The notes beneath the pieces are model-generated. The model saw nothing but the letters and a program-made list of their open reading frames with translations. It was not told the DNA's origin and made no database searches. The position numbers and the translations under genes were made by a program. Positions 30,754 through 38,507 of a DNA stretch of 64,000 nucleotides are shown here, piece by piece. The stretch is from Rheinheimera sp. D18 (lineage in GTDB: Bacteria; Pseudomonadota; Gammaproteobacteria; Enterobacterales; Alteromonadaceae), in contig NZ_CP037745.1 of NCBI RefSeq assembly GCF_004345025.1, positions 1,178,001 to 1,242,000 on the forward strand, written 5' to 3'. The first letter of the stretch is position 1; every line of letters begins with the position of its first letter.

Positions 30754-31644
30754 ATGGCAAAAGTGGCATTTATTGGCTTAGGTAACATGGGTGGCCCTAT
30801 GGCCATCAATTTAGTTAAATCTGGGCATCAGGTAACCGCCTTTGATTTATCTGTAGCCGCATTAGCCCAAGTTAAGGCTGAAGGCGCATTGGTGGCGTCA
30901 AGCGCTAGCGATGCGGTACAAGGCGCAGACTTTGTTATCTCTATGCTACCTGCTGGTAAGCATGTGTTAGCGTTGTATTTAGGCGAGCAGGGCATTGCTA
31001 AAGACATTAGCAAAACGGCTTTAGTTATAGATTGTTCTACTATCGACGCCGACAGTGCGCGTAAAGTAGGCGCAGGTTTGGCGGCACAGCAAATAGCCTT
31101 TATTGACGCGCCCGTATCGGGCGGAGTAGGCGGTGCTAAAGCCGGTACCTTAACCTTTATTACTGGCGGTAGCGTTGCCGATTACGAGCGAGCTAAAACT
31201 GTACTAAGCAATATGGGTAAAAACTTGTTTCACGCCGGTGACATTGGCGCGGGGCAGGTAGCAAAAATTTGTAATAATATGCTGTTAAGTATTTTAATGG
31301 TGGGTACATCAGAAGCACTGCAAATGGGTGTCGATAATGGCTTAGATCCAAAAGTACTGTCAGATATTATGCTAAAAAGCTCCGGCCGTAACTGGACTTT
31401 AGAGCTGTATAACCCCTGCCCAGATGTAATGGAAAACGTACCATCATCAAATGGTTATCAGGGTGGTTTTATGGTTGATTTAATGACCAAAGACTTAGGC
31501 CTTGCGTTAGAAGCTGCATTGCAAAGCAGCAGCAGCACGCCAATGGGCGCGTTAGCACGTAGCTTGTACGTAGCGCATCAGCGCGCCGGTAATGGCAAAC
31601 TAGATTTCTCAAGCATTTTTAATATGTTTGCGAAAAAAGCTTAG
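30754..31644 (+). CDS. mmsB: 3-hydroxyisobutyrate dehydrogenase
   Basis: A 296-residue NAD+-dependent dehydrogenase that oxidises 3-hydroxyisobutyrate to methylmalonate semialdehyde, the MmsA substrate. Motifs are FIGLGNMGGPMAINLVKSGH (Rossmann), DAPVSGGVGGAKAGTLTFI, and the catalytic Lys in GAGQVAKICNNM. The last differs from the paralogue at 13814 and matches mmsB enzymes. It has MmsB length and sits immediately after the hydrolase whose product it uses. The paired-hairpin repeat copy B follows its stop. Confidence 0.95.
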   Translation: MAKVAFIGLGNMGGPMAINLVKSGHQVTAFDLSVAALAQVKAEGALVASSASDAVQGADFVISMLPAGKHVLALYLGEQGIAKDISKTALVIDCSTIDADSARKVGAGLAAQQIAFIDAPVSGGVGGAKAGTLTFITGGSVADYERAKTVLSNMGKNLFHAGDIGAGQVAKICNNMLLSILMVGTSEALQMGVDNGLDPKVLSDIMLKSSGRNWTLELYNPCPDVMENVPSSNGYQGGFMVDLMTKDLGLALEAALQSSSSTPMGALARSLYVAHQRAGNGKLDFSSIFNMFAKKA

Positions 31645-31676
31645 TCAGTTGATATAACCCGCAAGCGCTGCGAATG

Positions 31677-31881
31677 TTTTCTCTGGAACACGCCGTAAAT
31701 ACGTCCCTGTAGGCTCGTGTTTTTCGTCCCTGAAAAACACGGTTCCAGAAGAAAAATTCTGCGCGCTTGCTGATATAGCAGTATTGAGCGAGTACGGATG
31801 TACTTTTTTCCGCGACCGTTGTAGGCCATGGATGGCCGGAACCGAGCCCCAGGGATGGTTTATGGCGTGTCGCGGAAAAAA
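31677..31881 (+). repeat. Paired-hairpin intergenic repeat, copy B (between mmsB and SDR)
   Basis: Two inverted ~78-bp palindromes, 31677-31755 and 31804-31881, with a 48-bp linker. Outer arms: TTTTCTCTGGAAC with GTTCCAGAAGAAAA, and TTTTTTCCGCGAC with GTCGCGGAAAAAA. Interior hairpins include CGTGTTTTTC/GAAAAACACG around GTCCCT in the first unit, and GGCCAT-GG-ATGGCC in the second. The first unit's core matches copy A over more than 50 bases with one difference, while the arms differ with compensating changes (AGAAC/GTTCT versus GGAAC/GTTCC). Confidence 0.87.
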
Positions 31882-31915
31882 CGTGCGCAGTAATCGCGAC
31901 TACGGAGAAAGACAA

Positions 31916-32674
31916 ATGAACCTGCAAAACAAAACCATCGTTATCACGGGCGGTGCTCAAGGCCTAGGCTTAGAAATGGCGCGTATGTGCGCCGAGCAAG
32001 GTGCTAAGTTAGCGCTAATTGATATGAATGCTGAGCAACTGGCTGCGGCCAAAGCCGAGCTGTCGGCAACCACTACCGTGCACGTTTATAGTGCAAACGT
32101 AGCAGATGAAGCGCAGGTTGAAGCCACGTTTGAGCACATTGATCGCGACTTTGACGGTATTGACGGCTTAATTAATAACGCGGGTATTTTACGTGACGGC
32201 TTATTGCTGAAGTTTAAAGATGGCGAAATTCAAAGCAAATTGTCACTGGCACAGTTTCAATCGGTTATCGACGTAAACCTTACTGGCGTGTTTCTGTGTG
32301 GCCGTGAAGCGGCAATCGTTATGGTTAAGCGTGGTCGTAAAGGCGTTATTATAAATATGTCTAGCGTTGCTCGTGGCGGCAATATGGGTCAAACCAACTA
32401 TGCCGCGGCAAAAGCCGGTGTAGTGGCAATGACAGTTACTTGGGCACGTGAACTTGGCCGTTATGGCATTCGGGTGGGTGCTATTGCCCCGGGTGTTATT
32501 CGTACTGCAATGACCGATGCCATGAAACCTGAAATGCGTGAACGTTTAGAGAAAATGAAACCGGTCGGTCGTTTAGGTGAAGCTAGCGAAATAGCCCATA
32601 CAGCGAAATACATTTTTGAAAATGATTTCTTTACTGGCAGAGTAGTAGAAATTGACGGCGGCATTAGCATGTAA
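31916..32674 (+). CDS. Short-chain dehydrogenase, probable 3-hydroxy-2-methylacyl-CoA dehydrogenase
   Basis: A 252-residue NAD(P)-dependent SDR. The cofactor motif is TGGAQGLGLEMA (residues ~12-23). NNAG is at ~88, with catalytic Ser in INMSSVARGG and the pair NYAAAK (Tyr and Lys). An insert KDGEIQSKLSLAQFQ and the C-terminal FTGRVVEIDGGISM recall HSD17B10-type enzymes that act in isoleucine breakdown, so I favour a 2-methyl-3-hydroxybutyryl-CoA role over FabG (inference). Start 31916 has GGAG upstream. The frame is open to 31784, but that part lies in the repeat. Confidence 0.85.
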   Translation: MNLQNKTIVITGGAQGLGLEMARMCAEQGAKLALIDMNAEQLAAAKAELSATTTVHVYSANVADEAQVEATFEHIDRDFDGIDGLINNAGILRDGLLLKFKDGEIQSKLSLAQFQSVIDVNLTGVFLCGREAAIVMVKRGRKGVIINMSSVARGGNMGQTNYAAAKAGVVAMTVTWARELGRYGIRVGAIAPGVIRTAMTDAMKPEMRERLEKMKPVGRLGEASEIAHTAKYIFENDFFTGRVVEIDGGISM

Positions 32675-32719
32675 CTACAGTTATTGCTTATGGTTACTGC
32701 TTAAAAAGTGTTACAAATG

Positions 32720-32742
32720 AAGGGCGCAATTAGCGCCTTTTT
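32720..32742 (+). terminator. Intrinsic terminator of the valine arm
   Basis: GGCGC at 32723-32727 pairs with GCGCC at 32733-32737, extended by flanking A-T pairs, with a T run after it. Confidence 0.8.
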
Positions 32743-32769
32743 CATGTGCGAAATATAAGGAAAACAAGA

Positions 32770-33198
32770 ATGAAAATGCTTTTTTTATTAACTACTTTAC
32801 TACTAGCACCAACATCTGTGTTTGCGGATGACAAGGCTGACTTAACCGCTTTACTAACTGAGTTTCTTGATGGCGCAACCCGTAATGATGCCGCTATTCA
32901 TAATAAATTTTGGGCTGATGAGCTAATTTATACCAGCTCTAGTGGCAGCCGTTATGGTAAAGCTGAACTAATGCAGGGTGTTACCAGTTCGGGTTTAATA
33001 AAACCTGCAGATATTGATGCCGTTTATGGCAGTGAAGATGTGCGCATTATGCAGTATGGCGACATAGCGGTTGTGGCTTTTGTACTAGTAGGGCGTTCAG
33101 GTGAGCAAACCAAGCGTTACTTAAACAGTGGCACTTTTGTAAAACGTAATGGCCAATGGCAAGCAGTAAACTGGCAGGCAACGATTAAAGCCATATAA
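32770..33198 (+). CDS. Exported DUF4440/SnoaL-like protein
   Basis: A 142-residue protein with a signal peptide (MKMLFLLTTLLLAPTSVFAD) and an NTF2-like fold suggested by its layout: LTALLTEFLDGATRNDAAIHNKFWADELIYTSSS-type helices (residues ~22-55), then beta strands ending in GTFVKRNGQWQAVNWQAT. This is the usual end of DUF4440 domains. Periplasmic; function unknown. ATG 32770 is preceded by AAGG. The upstream terminator and downstream gap suggest a single-gene unit. Confidence 0.75.
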   Translation: MKMLFLLTTLLLAPTSVFADDKADLTALLTEFLDGATRNDAAIHNKFWADELIYTSSSGSRYGKAELMQGVTSSGLIKPADIDAVYGSEDVRIMQYGDIAVVAFVLVGRSGEQTKRYLNSGTFVKRNGQWQAVNWQATIKAI

Positions 33199-33286
33199 CT
33201 GTGTTGCTTACTGCTATATTTAAACCTGCAAGATAAGAAGTAAAATAATATAACGACCAGCAAGTTAAAAATGAGGAGAGAATACA

Positions 33287-33520
33287 ATGTCAGATGTATG
33301 GCTTAATACGTTAATAACGAACACTCCGCAAGAAGGCTTTGAGCTAGCAATGACACTAAGTCGTCGCGGTGTAAAATATACGCAGCCAAATCCAGAAACA
33401 CTAAAAGCATTGCGGCCAGAATATGCAAATTCGGCAGATGGTTTAACGGCGGCATCACATGTTATTGCCGTGAATTTTCAAACGGTTGCTGCAGCAAATA
33501 ATTATTGGCGTAAAGGTTAA
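33287..33520 (+). CDS. Small hypothetical protein (77 aa)
   Basis: I do not recognise this protein. It is 77 residues with no signal peptide or membrane segment and a mixed composition. GAGGAG 8 bp before ATG 33287 is a strong ribosome-binding site, and an intrinsic terminator follows 25 bp after the stop, so it looks like a genuine small transcription unit. There are no cysteine or metal motifs. Confidence 0.6.
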   Translation: MSDVWLNTLITNTPQEGFELAMTLSRRGVKYTQPNPETLKALRPEYANSADGLTAASHVIAVNFQTVAAANNYWRKG

Positions 33521-33544
33521 TCGTTTAAATATTAACAAGGTTAT

Positions 33545-33566
33545 CGGCCCATTTCTGGGCCGTTTA
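33545..33566. terminator. Terminator between the 77-aa gene and purC
   Basis: CGGCCCA at 33545-33551 pairs with TGGGCCG at 33556-33562 around TTTC, followed by TTTATTT on the plus strand. It lies between two convergent genes and may serve both. Confidence 0.75.
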
Positions 33567-33586
33567 TTTAATGGCGTAGCAAAGCG

Positions 33587-34693
33587 TTATTTAGCAATAA
33601 GGCCGTATTGCGTATCTAATACCTGGATTATTTCTGCTTTAGGATTAGCTGATAACGTAATTTTACGACCAATCACCTTTTCTGCTATAGCCAAATAGGT
33701 GCGCGAAATATCCATCATCACATTGGTTGGTAATGCATTGTCACGAGCTAATGCTGCGCGTTCTGGCATGCGATCCTTATTAAGTAAAATATCCGCATCA
33801 GGGAAGTGGTTAAGCAGCCATTGGCGAAAGCCTTCTTTTGACTGCTCAACAATATTACCACTGCGCCAGCTGGCACCATCCCATATACGAGAACTATCGG
33901 GTGTGCCTACTTCGTCCATATAAATTAACTTTTCAGTACCGTCAGCCGCACTCACGTAGCCAAATTCAAACTTGGTATCAACAAATATTTGGTCTAGCGC
34001 TGCTAGCGCATCACTAATGACGACAAAACCTTGTTTTAATAGCGTTTCGTACAAATTGATATCATCTGGCTTAGTAAAACCAAAAGCGTGGCTGTGGCGT
34101 TCAATATCTGCACGTGAAATATTTACATCATCAGCTTCAGGCACCCCAGCAAGGCCAGTTAAAACCCCTTTAGTTGAGGGCGTAATTAAGATTTCAGGTA
34201 GCTTTTGGTCTTTTTTCAAGCCTTCAGGCAGCGTGATGCCGCAAAACTCGCGTTCGCCTTTGCTGTAAGCGCGCCACATTGACCCAGTAATATACTGGCG
34301 GGCAATAGCTTCAATTTTTACCGGCCGAGCTTTTTGTACTATCCAAACCAACGGATGTGGAATATCAAGAATATGGCTGTCGGCTAAACCCTGTTGCTTA
34401 AACAAAGAAAACCAGTGGTTAGAAATAGCATTTAATGCAGCGCCTTTGCCTGGTACGCCATCTAAGCCGTTTTCGCCATGCCAAATGCAATCAAAGGCTG
34501 AAATACGGTCGCTAATTACCATAATAGCTAAAGGTGTATCTGCGGCGACCGGATATTCTTTTTCACGAATAAGCCGAGCACTATCATCAGCGGTTAACCA
34601 ATAAACGCTGCGCACCTTGCCGGAATGCACCGGTAAATTTGTACGAATTGGCAGATCGTCATTGACCGCCAGAACCTGAGTTGCAAGAGTCAT
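33587..34693 (-). CDS. purC: Phosphoribosylaminoimidazole-succinocarboxamide synthase (long form)
   Basis: A 368-residue SAICAR synthase that joins CAIR and aspartate with ATP in purine synthesis. Visible family segments are [11 protein letters not shown] (phosphate loop), [39 protein letters not shown], and DTKFEFGY with [14 protein letters not shown] near the ATP site. It belongs to the ~370-residue subgroup seen in Alteromonadales and Vibrio rather than the 237-residue E. coli type. I use ATG 34693; a GTG two codons earlier is also possible. Monocistronic. Confidence 0.94.
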   Translation of the reverse strand: MTLATQVLAVNDDLPIRTNLPVHSGKVRSVYWLTADDSARLIREKEYPVAADTPLAIMVISDRISAFDCIWHGENGLDGVPGKGAALNAISNHWFSLFKQQGLADSHILDIPHPLVWIVQKARPVKIEAIARQYITGSMWRAYSKGEREFCGITLPEGLKKDQKLPEILITPSTKGVLTGLAGVPEADDVNISRADIERHSHAFGFTKPDDINLYETLLKQGFVVISDALAALDQIFVDTKFEFGYVSAADGTEKLIYMDEVGTPDSSRIWDGASWRSGNIVEQSKEGFRQWLLNHFPDADILLNKDRMPERAALARDNALPTNVMMDISRTYLAIAEKVIGRKITLSANPKAEIIQVLDTQYGLIAK

Positions 34694-34886
34694 CTTCACT
34701 TCTTTTGGAAACTGAGAAAAGGCGCGCTGAGTTTACCAGATTATATTGTTGAACTGAATCGGTCTAGTGCAAGCAAATAGCGGATCAATGCCAGATTAAA
34801 CGTTATTAACGTTAAGTCGTCTTTTACTCGATTACGCTTGGTGGTAGTTTAAGCCGTACTTTTTAGCAGAACAAAACGGAGACACG

Positions 34887-35300
34887 ATGAGCAACTTTAT
34901 TACCGATCATAGCAGCGATTTTGCTGATACGGCAAAACAGAAAATTATTGAATTTAACGCCCAGCATTGGGATGCGTCTACCCGTTTACCGCTAGGGTTA
35001 AAACGTTTAAATGCTAGTGGCGAACTCGTTGCAGCGCTGGCTGGGCGTACCTTTGGTAATTGGTTCTATTTGGAAACATTGTGGCTGGCTGAGTCGGAGC
35101 GCGGGCAGGGCACAGGCTCGGCAATTTTAGCTGCTGCAGAGGCTATTGCTAAGGAACGCGGTTGTCGCTTTGTGATGCTTGATACCTTAGATTTTCAAGC
35201 TCGACCGTTTTATGAGCGTTTGGGTTATGAAGTGCAATTAACCCAACAAGATTATCCGTTTGCCGGTGGTGCTAAATATTTTATGATGAAAGTGCTCTGA
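34887..35300 (+). CDS. GNAT family N-acetyltransferase
   Basis: A 137-residue cytoplasmic acetyltransferase with the acetyl-CoA motif A, ESERGQGTGSAILAAAEAIA (R/Q-x-x-G-x-G/A, residues ~72-91), followed by GCRFVMLDTLDFQARPFYERLGYEV. The last is the usual motif B tyrosine region. The substrate cannot be predicted. ACGGAG upstream serves as ribosome-binding site. A 15-bp palindrome at 34799 lies between this gene and divergent purC. Confidence 0.88.
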   Translation: MSNFITDHSSDFADTAKQKIIEFNAQHWDASTRLPLGLKRLNASGELVAALAGRTFGNWFYLETLWLAESERGQGTGSAILAAAEAIAKERGCRFVMLDTLDFQARPFYERLGYEVQLTQQDYPFAGGAKYFMMKVL

Positions 35301-35446
35301 GCTATCTGTCACTACTGCCGCAACGTAATTAATTTTATTAGTCTGTAATTGAGTGTAACTAACTGTTGTTAATGGTAAGTAGATATAGAGTTATTAGCGT
35401 GAAGTCCTTACCCTGATCCGGTTTAAATTACCTTTGGATGGACTTG

Positions 35447-36637
35447 ATGAAAGCAGTGTATTTATCTTCAATTTTGGTGTTGTCTGCCGTGCTAGCGGGT
35501 TGTGGCGGCAGCAGCAATAACGATGATGCAACAACGGATAGCTATATCCAGTTTTATAACGGTTCAGCTATTGCTGGTAGCACAGAGCTTAAAGCGGGTG
35601 AAACTAGCGTAGGCTCTACTACTTATGGCGATGTAAGCTCGGTGGTGGGTATTAAATCAGGTGAGTATGAATTAGCCTTTACCGATAGCGCAACATCAAC
35701 GGAGTTATTGAAAAAAACCGTTAGCCTAGCTAAAGATAATAAAGCGCTATTTATTCTCACTAACGAAGGTGAGCAATATAATCACCTAAACGTGAGTTTT
35801 AAATATGATGAACAGTTAGATAAAAAATTTAATTTACATTTAGCTAATTTATCTAGCCAGCAACCTGAACTCGATGTCTATATTGCTGCTGAGGGGAAGT
35901 CTTTTGCTGATGCCGAGTTACTGGATTCACTTAGCCGCAATGAAGTAACTAGCGCGGCGAAAACCCGTGATATTGGCAAGTATAATTTGTATCTAACAAA
36001 GCCCGGGCAAACTACACCGATATTTACTACTCAAGCCGTCAATTTTGCTTATGAAAACACCTATGTTGTGTTAATACGTGATAAAAATGGCCCATTAGCG
36101 GGGCAGTTATCGTTAGATGTTGTGCTAAATTCTTCTAGTGTGCAGGCTAATAATAATATAAATGCTAAGGCGCAATTTCGTTTATACAACAGCCTTCAGC
36201 AAAATGTAGAATTGGCTTTAGATTCGAATGTTGTTGCTAGTGTTGCAGCTGGGCAAATGAGCCCTTATATTGCCAGCGAAAAGGGCGATTACAGCCTGTC
36301 AGTTCGTAATGACAGCGCTGACTTACTATTAAACAGTGCCTTACTAAGCATCAATGCTGGTGACAGCAAAATGGTGTTGTTGTACCAAAATGCGAATGCT
36401 GTGGTTGAAGCCTTAACCAGCCAAGAAAAAGATACGCCGCAGCTACAAGCACATGATGTGCTAGTGGCCAATTTAGTGTCTGATTTACCTAAACTGCAGT
36501 TTTACTTTGTGCGTCAAAATGAAACGATAAATACCGCCAGATATAACATCAAAAATGCAGAGTTTAAAAAGCAACAAAGTATTAATTTACCAAAAGATTA
36601 CTACGCAATTGCTTTAGTACACATTGCTGAAAATGGT
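35447..36637 (+). pseudogene. DUF4397-like lipoprotein gene, 5' part, interrupted by the composite transposon
   Basis: The first 397 codons of an exported lipoprotein. The signal peptide ends in the lipobox VLAGC, followed by a GGSSNNDD linker and repeated beta-sandwich stretches such as YIQFYNGSAIAGSTEL and FRLYNSLQQNVELAL that suggest DUF4397 domains. The frame runs into the left IS end and would add LRYPQKFCS before a stop at 36667. The missing 39 codons and the stop lie at 46898-47017 in the same frame; removing the transposon and one 9-bp duplication gives an unbroken ~436-residue gene. TTGGA supports ATG 35447; 35438 is also open. Original function unknown. Confidence 0.9.
36629..36637. 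repeat. Left 9-bp target-site duplication
   Basis: GAAAATGGT directly before the left IS end, identical to 46889-46897 directly after the right IS end. Nine base pairs is the duplication length made by IS10-like elements. Confidence 0.95.
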
Positions 36638-37962
36638 CTGAGGTATCCCCAGAAATTCTGTAGTTAAAATAAAATGTTAGTTGATTGGGGAACATTCATG
36701 GCGGTTCCTGATCTGATCATTCGCCAAAACTCCCACACCGCGGATGCTCACCATGAATGTAAAAGCTATGCTCGCTGATTTCCTCACCTTTGTCACGCCA
36801 AAATCAATGCATAAAGCCCGATTTTCGGTTTTGCTAGATGCGGTAACCGCCCTGGCAAAGGATGCGTGTTGCACCGTTACTGCGATTGGCCGGGCGATGC
36901 CTGGCTCTTCAGATAAGGTCAGTATCAAACGGGCAGATCGTCTACTCAATAATCCTAACCTGCAACGAGAGCTGCCATTGATTTATGCTGCGCTGACGGC
37001 TTCTAGTGTTGGCCATAAAACTAAGCCGATGATTTTGGTTGACTGGAGCAATGCCGATACTGCCAAGCGACACTTTACCCTGCGTGCCAGCATTGCCGCT
37101 GACGGTAGAGCGTTGACTCTGCTACAGAAGATTGCCGCCGCAGAAGATTATACCTGCCCACACCTACACGGGGCGTTTTTAAAGCAGCTTAAAGCCATGC
37201 TACCCAAGGACTGTAAGCCCGTAATTGTCACTGACGCGGGGTTTAAAGTTCCATGGCTGAAACAAGTGCGTAAGCTGGGATGGCATTATGTAGCTAGAGT
37301 TCGAGGCAATGTGAAGCTTAAATTGGCAGAGCAGGACAAGTTTATCAGTGTTAATCAGCTTTATCGGCAAGCGAAGAAGGATCCAAAAAGTGTAGGAAAA
37401 ATCATGCTTGCCCAAACACAACACTATGAAACGCAGGCCGTCCTGGTTGGCAAAGGTTATAAGCTATTGAAACGCGATAAAAATAAGACGTATAAGGAAC
37501 CATGGTTGTTGGTGTCATCCTTAGCTGACTGCCATGGGTATGCGGATAAAATTGCTAAGTGCTACAGTAGCCGAATGCAAATTGAAGAAAGCTTCCGTGA
37601 TCAGAAAAGTCACCGCTATGGCCTGGGTAGCGATTTGCATGGTACCAAGAAGAAATCTCGCTTAGAGATACTGCTACTACTGGCCGCATTGGTTAATTGG
37701 TTTCATTACCTGCTAGGTAGCGCAGCGGAGAAAGCGGGTTTGCACCTGCGTTATCAAGCTAACACCGTTAAAAATAGGCGGGTATTGGCCCTGAATTTCC
37801 TTGGGATATTACTTTGCAAAGAACCCAAACAGCGAATACGCAGGCAATATTATCAGCAGGGACTTAAACAAATACTACAGTGGGTGGTTCAGTGGGACTG
37901 GGCAGTAATCAAACAGGCTGATAGCTGATTGTATGAATGGAAATTTTGTGGGGATCCCTCAG
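36638..37962 (+). mobile_element. IS10-like (IS4 family) insertion sequence, copy 1
   Basis: Ends are CTGAGGTATCCCCA (left) and, read inward from the right, CTGAGGGATCCCCA: a ~14-bp terminal inverted repeat with one mismatch. They resemble the CTGAGAGATCCCCT ends of IS10. The right end contains a GATC (37953-37956) and the left does not. It encodes one full-length transposase. It differs from copy 2 at only two bases that I could find. Confidence 0.95.
36744..37928 (+). CDS. IS4-family (IS10 group) transposase, copy 1
   Basis: A 394-residue DDE transposase. Catalytic residues are D100 (MILVDWSNAD), D164 (VIVTDAGFKVPWL) and E281 in the YREK signature, Y274-x2-R277-x3-E281-x6-K288. The block ANTVKNRRVLALNF is also shared with IS10. 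It catalyses cut-and-paste transposition through hairpin intermediates in related elements. Full length and apparently intact. It has Ser88 and Thr112, where copy 2 has Ile at both. The ATG at 36753 is an alternative start. No strong ribosome-binding site is seen, as is common for IS transposases. Confidence 0.95.
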   Translation: MLTMNVKAMLADFLTFVTPKSMHKARFSVLLDAVTALAKDACCTVTAIGRAMPGSSDKVSIKRADRLLNNPNLQRELPLIYAALTASSVGHKTKPMILVDWSNADTAKRHFTLRASIAADGRALTLLQKIAAAEDYTCPHLHGAFLKQLKAMLPKDCKPVIVTDAGFKVPWLKQVRKLGWHYVARVRGNVKLKLAEQDKFISVNQLYRQAKKDPKSVGKIMLAQTQHYETQAVLVGKGYKLLKRDKNKTYKEPWLLVSSLADCHGYADKIAKCYSSRMQIEESFRDQKSHRYGLGSDLHGTKKKSRLEILLLLAALVNWFHYLLGSAAEKAGLHLRYQANTVKNRRVLALNFLGILLCKEPKQRIRRQYYQQGLKQILQWVVQWDWAVIKQADS

Positions 37963-38241
37963 GCGCACTGATTTACGACTTTTACCGTTGCGGGAGTTAC
38001 CGGTGTTTTTACCGGCGGCATCATGTTTGGCATAACCTAGATGCTGCTCCATCTCGGCTTCAAGGGCGCGTTCGGCAAGCTTTTTGGTCAACTGCTTAAG
38101 GATACCTTGCTCACCAAGCAGGTCTTCCGGGGATTTGTAGTCAGCTAATAACTGGTCGATAAGCTGGTCTGATACTGGCATTCTTCATTCCTTTCAAATA
38201 CATGGATAGAATGCCACTTACACAGATTTTTTTATACTCTC
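37963..38241 (-). pseudogene. IS256-family remnant (element end and transposase residues 1-73)
   Basis: On the minus strand, ATG 38181 starts MPVSDQLIDQLLADYKSPED and continues LLGEQGILKQLTKKLAERAL, then EMEQHLGYAKHD; this is the conserved N-terminus of IS256-family transposases. It is cut after about residue 73 by the IS10-like copy. Upstream, minus-strand GAGAGTATAAAAAAATCTGT begins at 38241 and resembles the terminal repeat of such elements. The reading frame appears to continue 25 codons into the IS10-like sequence only by chance. Confidence 0.88.
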
Positions 38242-38326
38242 TATTCTTCGGCGCTGTTCATTGACGCGTGAAAAATATTTATTTATAAAAACAACATGTT
38301 AAATTAGGATTTGTGAAAAAAAATCA

Positions 38327-38437
38327 GGATCCCGTTACCACCTCTTGTTGTTTAACACTCAGAGCTTGCTGTGCCAACCGTAGCTCTGCCTGCAGCCGCT
38401 GCAGCTCTTGCTCACGTTGAGTTTGTACTGATATTCT
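38327..38437 (-). pseudogene. Unidentified coding scrap with coiled-coil character
   Basis: About 36 codons on the minus strand read TQREQELQRLQAELRLAQQA and then LSVKQQEVVTGS before a stop. It looks like the tail of a heptad-rich protein and has no start or ribosome-binding site of its own. I do not recognise the parent gene. It lies between the operon terminator and the IS256 scar. Confidence 0.3.
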
Positions 38438-38443
38438 GCAAAC

Positions 38444-38477
38444 AAAAAAACAGCTCACTGTAATAGCGAGCTGTTTT
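38444..38477 (-). terminator. Terminator of the RND efflux operon
   Basis: Read on the minus strand, AAAACAGCTC pairs with GAGCTGTTTT (plus 38468-38477 and 38447-38456) around an 11-nt loop, and a T run follows (plus A run 38444-38450). Confidence 0.85.
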
Positions 38478-38507
38478 ACTTTACTGAGTATTTTATTGAG
38501 CCAGTAA

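Noticed and set aside
31784..31915. N-terminal extension of the SDR protein
   Set aside because: The extra codons lie within the hairpin repeat, and GGAG marks ATG 31916.
36677..36949. A 90-aa minus-strand frame repeated in both IS copies
   Set aside because: It is the reverse of the transposase 5' region and has no family match, so I treat it as a shadow. An antisense regulatory RNA like IS10 RNA-OUT remains possible but I saw no clear promoter.
37909..37962. IS256-type frame continuing through the IS10-like end as a real fusion
   Set aside because: The last codons come from the IS terminal sequence and are only chance read-through; homology stops near residue 73.
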